This document shows, in pieces, positions 27,791 through 40,230 of a stretch of 64,000 bases of DNA. The notes under the pieces were generated by a model. It made no database searches, was not told the DNA's origin, and worked only from the letters and a program-made list of their open reading frames with translations. Both the position numbers and the translations under genes were made by a program. Position 1 is the stretch's first letter. Each line of letters starts with the position of its first letter. The stretch is from Cichorium intybus (lineage: Eukaryota; Streptophyta; Magnoliopsida; Asterales; Asteraceae): assembly GCA_023525715.1 (NCBI GenBank), contig CM042013.1:72136994-72200993 (forward strand), given 5' to 3'.

Positions 27791-28245
27791 TCAATGAAAA
27801 AAATGACTCAATGTAGTCTTAACAAAATGATCCAACATCATGTTTGGATTCGAACCATAAACGTCCAAATTCACCTCTCGAATCAAGATCGGTATGCTTG
27901 AAATGCTAATGAGAAACGTAATGATCTTTGCCAAAAGCCGGAATTCCTTCTCAGCCGTCCTCTGGACCCAAACTCTCGGCATGCTTTCATATACCTTGTT
28001 TAATTTATACACAGTCTTCCTTAACTCCGATTCAACACTCATTTTACCTTGAGATCTCCCCATCCCATTAAATAATTTCACAATCTCCTCATCACTTAAG
28101 TCTCCTACGATTATCTTTTCTTCACGTAGCAACCTCACATCCTTAGCACTGTCAATGATACCACCATGAAATCTACATACTCCGTGAGTTCAAGACCATA
28201 GCCAGTGGTAAAACTGTTCTTTGCCAATAATTGCTCGTAAGCCAC
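27791..28245 (-). pseudogene. DUF247 gene, C-terminal part, split by Copia-D
   Basis: The minus-strand frame resumes directly after the Copia-D insertion (AYEQLLAKN... TEYVDF) and then shifts. A one-base loss near 28164 (a G missing in atggtgg) puts the conserved tail (GGIIDSAKDVRLLREE, LSDEEIVKLFNGM) in another frame, ending with a hydrophobic segment (ITFLISISSIPILI). DUF247 proteins usually end in such a membrane-associated segment after a D.E(E/D)V..LFN motif. With the frameshift and the insertion, no full protein can be made. Confidence 0.85.
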
Positions 28246-28554
28246 TGTTGGTTTTTCACAAACCTGCAACTCAATTGAGCACTGCTACAGTAACAAGAAA
28301 AAAACAGAGCATAACAATTTTCCAAAGCTTAAAGCTTCTTTCTGTGAAAACTTCAAAGAGGAGAGAACAAGACTCAACGTACATAAGCATAAACAATAAA
28401 TAACACCTAATCTTGCGAGAAATCAGTAACAAACTCCTACTAAACTTAAGACTCGGACTTCATAGCCAACATGGCTTTGATTTATTCAAAACTAGAATAA
28501 GACACGTGTAAATAACCAATTAAACTAAATAGTATATTTCTGAATTATTAGTCA
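28246..28554 (-). mobile_element. 3' LTR of Copia-D
   Basis: 309 bp, TGTTGG... to ...TTAGTCA on the plus strand. No difference from the 5' LTR at 32902-33210 was seen when read side by side. Confidence 0.93.
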
Positions 28555-28566
28555 TTTTCCCCCTTA
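28555..28566 (-). promoter_or_regulatory. Polypurine tract of Copia-D
   Basis: On the minus strand AAGGGGGAAAA immediately precedes the 3' LTR, the usual primer for plus-strand synthesis. Confidence 0.8.
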
Positions 28567-28577
28567 ATTCAGATATT

Positions 28578-31500
28578 TCAAACCTTCTTGATTCCGAGTA
28601 GATTTCTCATCTTCTCATGTTTGACTCTTCCCAATGGCTTTGTAAGTATATCTGCCTTCTGCTCATCACTGCTTACATGCTTCACAATTATCTCTCCATT
28701 TTCCACGCACTCTCGAATGAAATGGAAGCGAATGTCGATGTGTTTACTTCTGCCATGGAAGACCGGATTCTTCATGAGATCAAGGGCTGATCGATTGTCA
28801 ACAGATAGCACTACAGGTGGTACTTTTTGTCCCGTTATCTCACTGAGGAGCCTTCTCAGCCAGACCCCTTGACAAGCAGCCAATGTTGCTGCCATAAACT
28901 CTGCTTCACAGGAAGACAGAGCTACACACTTCTGTTTTTGTGAAGCCCATGTGATCAAATTCTCATTTACATAAAACGCCATACCTCCTGTACTCTTTCT
29001 GTCATTAATGTCGTTTGCTAAATCGCTATCTGTGAACCCAACTATTTTCACTTCTTTTTCACCTTTTACATATGTCAAACCAAAATCTAAGGTTCCTTTT
29101 ACATACCTTAGTATAGCTTTCACAGCTTGTAGATGCTTCATCATTGGTTTCTCCATAAATCGGCTTACAATACCCACTGCAAATGAAATGTCGGGACGGG
29201 TATGAGTTAGATACCTTAATCCTCCAACTAAACTTCTGTACTCCGTTGGATTCACCGATTCTCCTTCTTCATCTTTACGAAGCTTCAGCTTGTGTTCCAT
29301 GGGACTCTTGGTAGGATTACAATCTAACATTCGTGTCTTGGAGAGAAGATTCTTGGCGTAGGCTTCTTGTTTTAAGGTGATCTTCCCTTCGTGTTGACAA
29401 ACTTCAATGCCTAAATAGTAAGTCAGGAGACCGAGGTCACTCATCTCGAATTTTGCATTCATATCTCTTTTGAAGCTTTGAACTCTTTTGGGGCAGCTAC
29501 CAGTCACTAATAAATCATCTACATACACCCCGACTATTAGGATGTCCCCATCGCCCTTCTTCGTGTACACTGAATATTCGTAAGCACATCTCACGAATCC
29601 CAGACTCTTCAGGTATCGATCTAAACACGCATTCCAGGCCCTTGGTGCCTGCTTCAAACCGTACAGGGCTTTCGATAACTTGTATACCTTATTGCATTCT
29701 CCTTCTTTCTGGTAGCCTTATGGTTGAGTGACGTATACCTCTTCTTCTAAATCCCCGTTTAAAAACGCCGACTTTACATCGAGGTGATGCACACACCATC
29801 CATTTGACCCTGCTAGAGCTAGAATGAGTCGTACCGTCTCGATTCTCGCCACAGGTGCAAAAACTTCCTCGTAATCGATCCCACGTTTCTGAACATAGCC
29901 CTTTGCCACAATCCTTGCTTTGTGCTTTACAATTTCCCCGTTTGGATCTCGCTTCAGCTTGTACACCCATTTTAGACCAATAGCCTTGCGATTCTTTGGT
30001 AGATTGACTAGAGTCCATGTGTTGTTCTTCTCAATCGATGCCAATTCTGCTTTCATCGCTTGTACCCAGTCGCTTTTCTTGCTGGCTTCAGTGTACGAGT
30101 TTGGTTCCTCATCGTTGCCAATCAATAGAAGTTCCTCTGGGGGTAGATCGACTTCTTCTGTATTTCCGTAGAGATCATCGAGGAGACGAAATCTTTTTGG
30201 GGCACCACCGCCAGTGGAGCTCGAGGCGGTACTCTGAATCGTGACTGGGGTTGAAGCGTTGGGCGTAATGGGAGAATTGGGTGTGACCTGGGTGTTTAAT
30301 GGCGTACCTGGTGAGCTTTCATTCGGGTCACCCATATTATTGGACTGTTCACTGTGGGCCCAATCAGCTAATGACCCACTATTAGCCCAATTAGCTGACG
30401 ACCCAACTTCTTGATCCGGTGTGTCTGGTACCCACTCACCTTCATCACCTTCATTGCCGTAAACCTCACCATCAAAATCAAAGCCTTCAACTGTGAAGCT
30501 CATCCCCGGCGTAGCTTTAATCTTTACACTTTTCTCCCACATCCAAGAAAGATCTTCTTCAAACACAACATCACGGCTAACATATAATTTTCCAGAATCG
30601 GGATCCAATAACCTGTAGGCTTTCGATCCTTTCTCGATTCCAAGATGGACCAGGCGAATACTTCTATCTTCTAGCTTCTTTAAATGCCCCTTCACAATCT
30701 TCATATGAGTAATGCACCCAAATACTCTGAGATGCTCAATATGCGGCTTTCTCCCCGTCCACAATTCATATGGAGTCGAATTTTCCAACGCCTTCGTGTG
30801 TGCTCTGTTTAGAACATAAACAGAGTGTGCTACAGCCTCACCCCACAGAACATCTGGCATCTTCATAGTTTTCAGATTGCATCTTACCATCTCTAACACT
30901 GTTCGATTCCGCCTCTCTACTACTCCATTCTGCTGTGGGGAGTATGGTGATGTGTAATGCCTCTCTAGCCCTGTTTCATTGCAATACCTGGTGAAGTCGT
31001 TTGATAAGAACTCTCCCCCACGATCAGTTCTAAAAACTTTCACCTTTTCTCCGGTTTCAGTTTCTACTTTCCCCCTGAAGTTCTTGAAAACTTGCAACGC
31101 TTCATCTTTTGTCTTCATCAAGTACACCCACATCACCCTGCTAAAATCATCAACCAGTAACATGAAATACCTGCTCCCTGAAGGTGTAGGAGGTGAGACC
31201 GGACCACATAAATCTCCATGAACGAGTTCTAATCTCTTCTTAGCTCTGAAATTTGATTGTGAGGGAAATGGTTTTCTCGTTTGTTTTCCCATTAGACATC
31301 CTTCACACGGTTGTGAGGGAATACTCAGCTTCGGGACTCCTTCGATCAACTTTTTATCTATCATGTATTTCATTGAATTGAAATTTATGTGTCCTAACCT
31401 TGCATGCCACAACCATGCTGGGTCAGAAGTCTTAGCAATTAAACACACCGATCGTACCTCTTCTAACTCGATCTTGTAGAGACGGTTTGGTGTTTTGTGA

Positions 31501-32876
31501 ACCTTCATCAGCAATCTTCCAAACTTGTCACGAACCCATAAAAATGGTTCTTTGATTCTGATTTCATCTCCACACTCCGATAGCTGTCCAAGGCTTATAA
31601 TGTTACTACATAAATCTGGTATGTAGTACACTTGTTGGAGTTTTCTCTTTTCACCATTCTTGCACCTGAAGATTATTGTCCCCTTTCCTTCAATTCTAAC
31701 CTTGGACTCGTTTCCAAACTTCACAAATCCTTGGATTTTCATGTCCAAATCTGCAAACTTCTCCACATCTCCAGTCATGTGAGTGCTTGCACCTGTGTCA
31801 AGATACCACAGGTTTGATTGGTTCAAGCCACCCCCGTTTGTTCTTAATTCCGCCTTCACGTTTTCTTCATTTAAGAATACTTCGCCAGTTTCTCCTTTTC
31901 CTTCAAGTGAAGCTAACAAAAGTGCAGGTTCATTGTCTTCCTGTATCAGGTTGTTTTCCTGATTCCTCTCCTTTCTGGGATTCTTGCACTCGGCTGCATA
32001 ATGCCCGAACTCCTGGCAATTATAGCACTGGATTCCGCTCTTATCTTGACTGCTGGATGCACCATCTTTATTGTGGTAAGTATTACCTTTGCCACGACCA
32101 CCACGACCTCCACCGTTTCTTCCTCTACCTCTGCCCCGTCCTCGAGAACCTCCGAATCCACCCCGATTCGATTTGTTGTTTTCCGTCTTCTTCTTGTTTC
32201 TATCCGACCATTCTTTGTGAGTTAAAAGGAGCTTCTTTTCATCGTTGTCGTTGTGGCCTCTTATACGTTCCTCGTGGGCTTTTAATCTTCCGATCACTTC
32301 TTCGACAGTCATCATGTTTAAATCTCCAAATTGCTCGAGTGTAGATGCAATTTGGATGAACTTGGATGGCACCGCTCTAAGCAACTTTCTCACCACATAA
32401 GATTCATCCACCGTGTCACCTAGGCTTCGCATAGTGCTGACTATGTTTGTCACTTTCGCAGCAAACTCATCGACCCCTTCCGTCTCCTTCATGCTCATGG
32501 TTTCGAACTCAAACTTCAACGTCTGAATTCTTGCTGTCTTCACTCTGTCTGCCCCCATGAACATGACTTTTAGCGCTTCCCACGCCTCTTTGGCAGTTCT
32601 CTTCTCCGCCAGAGTCAACAGGAGATCTTCAGGAATACCTTGATAGATGGCTGCTAACGCCATCTAATTGTCTTTCTTCGGTTCTACCACAGTGTTCGGT
32701 GTCCGTGGTTCAACAGCTTCCCATACACCATGAGCTTGCATGAAGACTCGCATCTTGATTGCCCATGCCCCGTAATTGCTTCTAGTTAACATCGGATAGT
32801 GAAGAGTAATTTGCCCGTCTTTTTCACCGTTGCCATTGTTGCCCGCCATTTCTTCACGAGGTTGGTACTTGGGCAT
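28578..32876 (-). pseudogene. Copia-D gag-pol polyprotein with two nonsense codons
   Basis: One frame of about 1432 codons from the first ATG after the primer site (MPKYQPREEM, 32876). The order Gag, protease, integrase, RT, RNase H is that of Ty1/copia. Gag has an Arg/Gly-rich stretch and a zinc knuckle (CYNCQEFGHYAAEC, about residue 284). The protease site is DTGAS (about 360). Integrase shows the HHCC region (LWHARLGH ... CEGCLMGK), Asp in HGDLCGP and RTDRGGEF and Glu in VVERRNRT. RT has VYVDDLLV and RNase H has TDSDLANDIND, SSCEAEF and DNRSALDL. In-frame stops lie at 32664-32666 (TAG, codon 71) and 29715-29717 (TAA after VYVTQP). No frameshifts were seen. It would encode all replication functions but is probably inactive without readthrough. 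Confidence 0.93.
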
Positions 32877-32887
32877 ACACCAGATTC

Positions 32888-32899
32888 GCTCTGATACCA
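32888..32899 (-). promoter_or_regulatory. Primer-binding site of Copia-D (tRNA-iMet)
   Basis: TGGTATCAGAGC on the minus strand, two bases inside the 5' LTR and 11 bases before the gag ATG. Confidence 0.9.
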
Positions 32900-32901
32900 A
32901 A

Positions 32902-33210
32902 TGTTGGTTTTTCACAAACCTGCAACTCAATTGAGCACTGCTACAGTAACAAGAAAAAAACAGAGCATAACAATTTTCCAAAGCTTAAAGCTTCTTTCTG
33001 TGAAAACTTCAAAGAGGAGAGAACAAGACTCAACGTACATAAGCATAAACAATAAATAACACCTAATCTTGCGAGAAATCAGTAACAAACTCCTACTAAA
33101 CTTAAGACTCGGACTTCATAGCCAACATGGCTTTGATTTATTCAAAACTAGAATAAGACACGTGTAAATAACCAATTAAACTAAATAGTATATTTCTGAA
33201 TTATTAGTCA
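32902..33210 (-). mobile_element. 5' LTR of Copia-D
   Basis: 309 bp matching the 3' LTR at 28246-28554. It would drive transcription leftwards, in the same direction as the DUF247 gene. Confidence 0.93.
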
Positions 33211-34265
33211 GCCACCAAGTTTCTCAGTATGACCTCTGAGTCAATATTAAGGGTGATAACAGGGAGATAACAACACCGCTCCTTTTCCAGTTCAAATTTT
33301 ATGTTTCTGATGCCACTGTTACTCGGTGACAAATGGAACTTCACTCCTGCAATATCACGAAGTTCTGAAACCGAAGGCACCTTGATCTCTTCAGCCGTCG
33401 CTCTTGTCTCAATGCTTTCTAAGAAGCTTTTCTTAAAGGATTCAATGATCGGAATAAATGGCTTAGTCACCGGTATCTGTTCTAAAAGTTGGATAAACAT
33501 TTCAAGTAGTTCTGGTTCATCTTGTTTTTCAGATGGACCACTTCCAGGTTTTGTGAAGTAAACTTCTGTTGAGATTGATGTTTCATTGTTCATGATGGAA
33601 TGATACATATAATCAAGTAGATGGTTTACTCTATTAAAATCAATTTTCTCTTCGGAGAGGTTAAATGGTGAGTGAGACTTACAGAATAATTCAAACCTAG
33701 TCTCCATGTAATCTTCTTGCGCTTCAGAATTTCCTCCTGAGAGAGCCGTTTGGATTCTTTTCAACACAATTAGAGGAATCTGGTTCTCTAACATGATCAA
33801 ATCTTTTGCGTCTATTGCAAGTAGATGATCAGAATACAAACCAAGTTGATCAATCAAGAAGAGAGCGTCAATGGTGAATAACCACGCCAAGGTATTATCA
33901 TCAGCATCAAGCTGCAAATCGTAGCAAGCACAAATTATGGGGATGATCTCTTTGACATTTTCTACTACTTGGTCCTCAAAGATTTGAACTTGATATGGCA
34001 TTAATACCCTTTTGACGGCAGTGAGCTTGTTCTGCTCCATCTTCTGATAGAGCTCAGGCTGAAAATGGTGATTCGGGCCAATCCCTATCCGTTGAGGGAC
34101 ATACGCTTCCAGCTTTTCATCTTTTAGCGGTTTGGGAATTTGAAATATGGAGACTGGAGGCGTACTGTCTTTAATCGCAAGCTGCTGTTTCAAGGTGCTG
34201 CTGATGTGATCTACCCATTGTTTGTCACCGAAGTTTCCACCGCCAAATGGGTTTACCCAAGCCAT
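33211..34265 (-). pseudogene. DUF247 (UPF0481-like) gene, N-terminal part
   Basis: The ATG at 34265 opens MAWVNPFGG followed by KQWVDHISSTLKQQ. Then come VSIFQIPKPL, EAYVPQRIGIGPNHH and a KMEQNKLTAV segment, the signature order of plant DUF247 proteins. The middle carries DALFLIDQLGLYSD and LENQIPLIVLKRI, also typical. About 351 codons are open up to the Copia-D junction at LRNLVA. DUF247 proteins are plant-specific and membrane-associated; some act in self-incompatibility, but most have no known role and none is assigned here. Upstream, ttttttgcag at about 34308-34317 (minus) could be a 3' splice site of a leader intron. Lost parts: the gene is split by Copia-D and carries a separate frameshift near 28164. 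Confidence 0.9.
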
Positions 34266-34592
34266 CTGATACTCCCAAAATGGATCAGATGCTTCAAATG
34301 CTCTCTGCAAAAAAATTTAACCTTAATGATTCAAATGCTTTTGCTTGGTCAACACCGAGCCACATGATGATGGGTCGTCAGAGAAATTGTTTATAATTAT
34401 TCATATTTATCTTAACAACCTCGTCGTTAACAATTGAAAGGAGCTATCGAAAACAAATAATCGTACATTTCACACCCAACCAGCCATTGTTGATATAAAA
34501 ATAATAGGGTGGTTGGATGCTTTCTTGTTGACGTAAAATACTCTCTGCTCCATTTTCTTTCATATATTATTACTTATATCATACATATATTA
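34266..34592. other. Upstream region of DUF247 gene
   Basis: AT-rich DNA between the DUF247 start and the Helitron-2 left end. It may contain leader and promoter, but no confident TATA box was chosen. Confidence 0.4.
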
Positions 34593-37500
34593 TCTACTAT
34601 CTACTTCTACTATACCTAATAAATAAAAATAACTTTTGCCACATGCCCATTTTTTATCTGACACGTGTTATTTTCTGAATTTTCTAAAATTCTCAAACTT
34701 TTGGATCGTTTGTTATTCTTGAATTCATAAAATCAGGAGCTTGAATTTTGAATAAGCAAACTTCCATATTTTCAGCCTCAATCTCCTGTATCCTCACGAT
34801 TTACTCCAATAAGAGCCGAAGATTTTGGTCCGACTCACCTACTTGCCTGCTTCAAATCAACAGATGCCTCCATCATGTTGTGTTACCTGTGTGCCTGCTT
34901 CATTACTCACAGTTGCCTGCTTCAAACCACCTGATAACTACAATGAATTGGATGAGTCATCCCCTTTTTCCAACCTCATCTCATAATGACACCTCCATCT
35001 TTTACTATACAAAAGACACCTCCTGCTTAATTTGAGGCCGAGTCATCATCCTGAATTTCTGTCTTCACTACAGGTGGCTCGCGTTTGGTCCTTTGATTGG
35101 TTTCAATTAAGTCTCCTCGCCAGCTTTTGAAGTGCCCATCTATATTGCCGCTTATCTCTTTCTGTTTCAATCTTGCATCAGTTTCTGTTATTCTTCAACT
35201 TCGTTCTTTCTAATTACTAACACAAATTCTCCCACTTTTATTTTTTACAGGTTGGAAAAGGACTTTTGGGTTAAGGTATGTTTCGTAGCTTACGAAATTT
35301 GAAATTAATCTCAATCGCCGACCACATTCTCATTAGGTTTTGATTTTGAATACAATTAGGTTGTATTAGTGTTGATGCTTTTTTTCTTGTGTATGTTGAT
35401 GTTCTGTCAATTTTTCGCATTAGATTAATTGATTGTATATGTTGGAATCGGGTAATATATAATACTTTGTGTTTGTTAATGCCCAACAAGTGTTTGATGA
35501 AATGTCTATGAATCGGGAGGGTGAAAATGCACACTTACAAGGGTATCTGAGCATTACGTTGATGGATTTCTATCATTTTTTACTTCTTGTTTTGTAGCTT
35601 TTATTCAAACTTTCAAACATCTATAAGACTATAAACTTTGGAATTTGATAACCTTACTGACATGTTGTAGCTACAGAGGTTTGTAATTGCTTTTCTTGTG
35701 GCTGGTATTCATGTTATTGAGTCCATAGTTGCTTCTATTCCTATCGAGTGTATGCAACTTTGCATTTAAGGATCACTTGAAAAGGTTAGATGGTTTACTG
35801 GAAGTGGTTCATTGGTATCAGATGGTGCTTGTCCAAGATGAATAAAAGGTTAACATCATTACACTCTTGATTCCAGACCTGTTTCAGGAGTCGATGATTG
35901 ATATATTTTTCAATCCTACTATTGTACTTTTCTGTTCCATAACTGTGTAAGAGTAATACTTATATGAAAGAAACAGCTACTTATTGTTCCTGTCGTAATC
36001 AGAAAAAAAAAATCGAAGTACAAGCTTAAATAAAAAACAAACTCAAAGTACTTGCTAGAATAAGAAGTTTATTGAATGTACAATGGTTTTATAGAAAGAA
36101 ATGAACTTAGAACGCTAGAATAAAAATATGTACCATAAATTGGCTTATTTTTGATCTGCCATTATCTAAAGGTTTAAAATTTTATGAATACCTACTTATT
36201 TTAAAAGCAATGTACTTTCAAAGTTGTAACATATATACACTTAAATATAAAGCATCATAGTTTTCCCTTTTAATTAAATATGGAAATTTCATGGTCTTTT
36301 CTTTTATCAAAAGCTTTCTACCTGATTCCATATTTTCGCAGTCACGTTATCATGCAATATACTGTCTTATATTAAATTCATCTCATACAATTTTCTTTAT
36401 AGCTGTTTCTTATAAAATTTGTCTAACAAAAATTTGCTCCAATAGGATCCTCCAATCATCCCATCATTGGCATCTTCTTCAACTTCATCAATTCACAAGA
36501 GATTGTATGATGTTTTAATGTTCATTATAACATTTTACTTTTATTTTATCATCTGCAATATTGATTTTAGTATGCTTATCAAATCAATACAAACATTATC
36601 ATTAGTTTATAATCATAAATATTATGACAAAGTTAGATATTATAATGATATTTTCATATTAATTGATGTATTTTATTTTAGTTAAACATTAGTATTTGGT
36701 TGTTTAAGTGTTGGCAATAGAATATGTTTTTAATTTGATTGTATATGTAGTGTGTTGAATTAGTTCAATCAGTACATGATGGTCTGAAGCTTTATAATAA
36801 TTTAACATTAGCTGGCTCTGGTTTGGGTCATAACTGTTTTCTTAGATGTCTACCCTATTAGAATATATGTTTTATCAACATGTTTATTATTATTTTTTAT
36901 TTAAACTAATTAGTGATTTCTAAAACTTTAGTATATAGTCGTTTTTTAAATAATAATCCATTAATGTTTTGTTATAAGAAACATGTTTTCTCTTTAACTA
37001 CTACAATTCAAAAGGCATTTTAAATCATATGTGTGATTCATCAATTGAAAGATTTTTAGTTAAATTTATCGTAAAAAATCCGTATTTTAAAATTAATAAT
37101 TTGTGTATCAACATTCAAGAACTAATTTAGTTGAAGGTGAAAAATATACGATATTTTTAATTTTTCACTGTTTTATGTATCATAAATATCAGCTAACCAT
37201 CTTAAGTTAAAAATATCATTTGAATTGTATATGATTAGTTAGAAGTTAGAGAATTTTAATAATAAAATAAATATTCACTGTAATTAGTTTATTTGTATTA
37301 CATATGTGGTTTAATAAACTACATGAAAAATACTTCATTTCAACTAGGGATTTCACAATTGTGATGACATATGTTAAGATAAGAAAGGTTAATTCATTAA
37401 AAGATGAGTTAATTCATTGAAAGATGAGTGAGTTATTCAAGTGCAGTTGTGTACGATATGGAAAACAATCAACTTAAGACTAAAAATGATATAATAAGGT

Positions 37501-37878
37501 TGGAGATGATATTCATTAAAGATAATATATTTGTGTTTATATTTATATTTTCTTTGTAGTTATTGTTGATAGATATATAACTTTGATGCAAAATAAATTA
37601 AAATTTTATTCTGAAACATAATAATCTGAATATTATTTCGTTAATTGGATTTTATTATTATAACTGTTTTGAAATTATTTATTTTCAACTTTCTAATAAA
37701 TGTATTTTTTTTTATCTTATGGTTAAAGATAATATCAACAATTACATCAATCTTTAATTTTAGTATAATAATAATTATTTCATAATTAATGACAATAAAT
37801 TAATTACATTTGACAATATATCTATTAATATTTTGACTACGTAATGTTTTCCTGTGCAACGCGCGAGCATTCACCTAG
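34593..37878 (+). mobile_element. Helitron-2, candidate non-autonomous Helitron
   Basis: Left end TCTACTATCTACTTCTACT (34593, preceded by A; 34600 is an alternative start) followed by an AATAAATAAA stretch, and right end gcaacgcgcgagcattcacCTAG followed by T. A/T flanks, a 5' TC, a CTAG 3' end and a GC-rich subterminal segment are the Helitron hallmarks. The hairpin is imperfect. No Rep/helicase ORF was found in 3.3 kb. The exon-like start near 35240-35530 includes gtgtttgatgaaatgtcta, related to the 31-bp repeat of Helitron-1. The rest, 36000-37850, is very AT-rich. Confidence 0.55.
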
Positions 37879-38939
37879 TGATTTATAATCGGGATCATAT
37901 TAAGATGTATCTGAAACAAGATTTATAATGAAATCTTAAGATCTAGATTAGGATCTTAAGATCTTACTCCTATCCAACCATGCATTTGTAGTATTTTTTT
38001 TTTTGTATCGCCGAGGCTAAAAAATCCGTCTAGTCAATTTGAAAGCGTGTATCATAGGTTGCAATAAGTCTCCTCATGCCTCACATTTTCATACGTTCAT
38101 ATCAGATTAGGCAGAGCAATATCCAGGTCACTCCTTTTGTGATCTTATGTATTTAGTTGTACATGGTCATGCTAATCTTGTTTTTCTTTTTTAAAATGTT
38201 TGATTCCTATTTTTTGTGGTTCACAACTACAAGACTTAAGGTCGTACTTAAAAAAATACAGTTGATCCCACCATTAATGACCTATAATGGATATTGCACA
38301 AACAAGACACTGTGAGCAAATTCGGAGTCTAGTTCATTTTGATACGATCTTTCGATTTTGGTCTGATCTTACGATCGCAATGCCTAAAATAATATCAGAT
38401 AAGATCGTAATTTTGACTACCTTGCATAACACTCATAAGTTCTACTTTTATAAGGCAAAAACTTTTAGACCCGTTTCAGGCGTTGAAAGGAGAATAAATT
38501 CTTAACATTTGAATATTTTATATCTCCTAATGTTTACAAGTATGAACACATGACACCACACCTTTATATGTCAGTGTAAATGTGACCAACCTACGAAAAT
38601 TTACACGTTCCTATAGTCCACTAAAAAAGTGCGTATAACTTTACATACTTTTGTAGTGTCATTAGTCTAAAATCAAATTATTTCACTTTTACCTTTTAAA
38701 CAGATGGAATTCTAGTATATTACTTTTTATATCTTTATTAATTCAGATCATGACATCTAAGATAAATAGTGAAAATCAAAATCATGTTATATATAAAAAT
38801 TGAGAACTTTGAACAAGATTCTCAGTGTTTGAAACACCATAATTAGTTTATTTTTAAGGATTTTTAGATTGCAAAAATCAAAAGATGACTTAATAGCAAA
38901 ACGAATTGAGAATAAAGGCCAATCGTTCCAAGTTTAGTA
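37879..38939. other. AT-rich intergenic DNA, no gene seen
   Basis: Nothing bounded was identified. A TTTTGTAGTG word near 38650 resembles a CACTA-type end, but no partner end was found. Confidence 0.4.
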
Positions 38940-39930
38940 AGTAAAACATTTTAAGCCATAGTTATCAAAACGAGTATAAAACACTGACCAATGGAAGTCT
39001 TGAACACCAATGGAAGTCTTGAACACCAAAATGTCGGATGCCATACAGTCGCACTGCACTCCAATTCTTTATTTGAAATGTACCTGAAAAACATTTAGGA
39101 TGTAAGAGTAAGCACAAAGTTTAGTGAGTTTCCCAAAATACCACACGATCCATCACATAACATAAGCATACACTGGCCTTCGAGCTATTCATGCCCTACC
39201 GATACCTACGGACTCTCAGTCCTTCCCCGATCCGACCCACACAAACTGGCTCTCAGGTTCCCCAATTCGTCCACAAATAAAGACTCCGGAGTTCCCCATC
39301 CTATCTAGCTCATGGCTAGACTCACAGTCCTTCCCCAATTCTTCTTTTCAGGTTTTACGCTCCGCCAGCTTACAGCTGGAATCACAATCCTTTCCTAACC
39401 CATCGTTCAAGTTCTCCACTCCACGCAACTTATAGGTAGACTCGTAGTCCTTCCCTGATTCATCCTTTCAGGTTCTTCGCTCCACCCAGGTTACACTTGG
39501 ACTTGTAGTCACGAGAACAGATCAAGTGACTACAAGTAACACCTAAGCACACAGATGACCTAGGGGGTCTATAAGCACGACTACATAGCCACGTAACATA
39601 GAATACACCTAACTAATCACACGCTCTCGTCCCTATTAGATTACGGCTATTTACACATGTAAGATCACACATAGTATAGTGAGAACACTCACCTCTTCTG
39701 CAAAGCTGATTCGCTCACCTACGCTTCCAATATCCTGACACACTAAGCAGCACAGACTCCTAACTTATCACAAAATCGTAAATAAGCAATCTAAAAAGCC
39801 CATAACTGATCCTACTATCAAAATACCTAATCCATCCAAGTTGACCCAAAAAGTCAATTGGTCAAAGTTAAAGGTCAAGGTCAACGGCCAAAAGTCAACA
39901 AACGACGGCCAAATTCAAAGTTAACGCTTA
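38940..39930 (-). mobile_element. Degenerate gypsy-type LTR remnant
   Basis: Holds the phrase aagtttagtgagtttccc (near 39117), equivalent to aagcttagtgagtccac in the Gypsy-G LTR at 53534. It also has a cluster of short repeats built on ctcacagtcctt(c/t)cc between 39200 and 39520, like the LTR minisatellites elsewhere. A 19-bp word, aatggaagtcttgaacacc, is tandemly doubled near 38990. Neither end nor PBS was found, so it is an old fragment; minus orientation is by analogy. Confidence 0.45.
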
Positions 39931-40230
39931 GCGTCATATCTCCTCAAAATAGTGCGGCTAAGCCCATTCCAGAACGGGCACTCACGATATTCTTACTCTC
40001 TTGACCGAAAGTAAAAGTAAGAAAAACAAAGTTCCAAAGTCACACAACTCTTAACTGAATCAAAGTGGAGGTGCAATTGGAAATAGAAGTTTAGTCAAAA
40101 AGAAAAGACATCAGAAAGAGAAGAAGCCTAAGACAACACTTAATGCAAAAGTCATGAATCTAAGGTAAACTTAGTTAGAAACAAAGGAGCTTGCATCGAA
40201 GCTGAGTTTCACCAAAACACATACAGAACA

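Larger units (their letters stand above)
28246..33210 (-). mobile_element. Copia-D, full-length Ty1/copia inside DUF247 gene
   Basis: A 4965-bp element with two 309-bp LTRs that look identical by eye, TG...CA ends, a tRNA-iMet primer site, a polypurine tract, a 5-bp target duplication and a single polyprotein frame. Structurally complete and very young, but the polyprotein has two in-frame stops. It lies in the same strand orientation as the host gene it disrupts. Confidence 0.95.
28241..33215. repeat. 5-bp target duplication of Copia-D (gccac)
   Basis: gccac at 28241-28245 and again at 33211-33215 borders the element exactly. Removing the element and one copy rejoins the DUF247 reading frame at LRNLVA-Y. 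Confidence 0.92.

Noticed and set aside
31787..32344. 185-residue plus-strand ORF
   Set aside because: Antisense shadow of the Copia-D gag/protease frame.
38640..38662. CACTA transposon end (TTTTGTAGTG)
   Set aside because: Only one end-like word; no partner terminus or 3-bp target duplication found.
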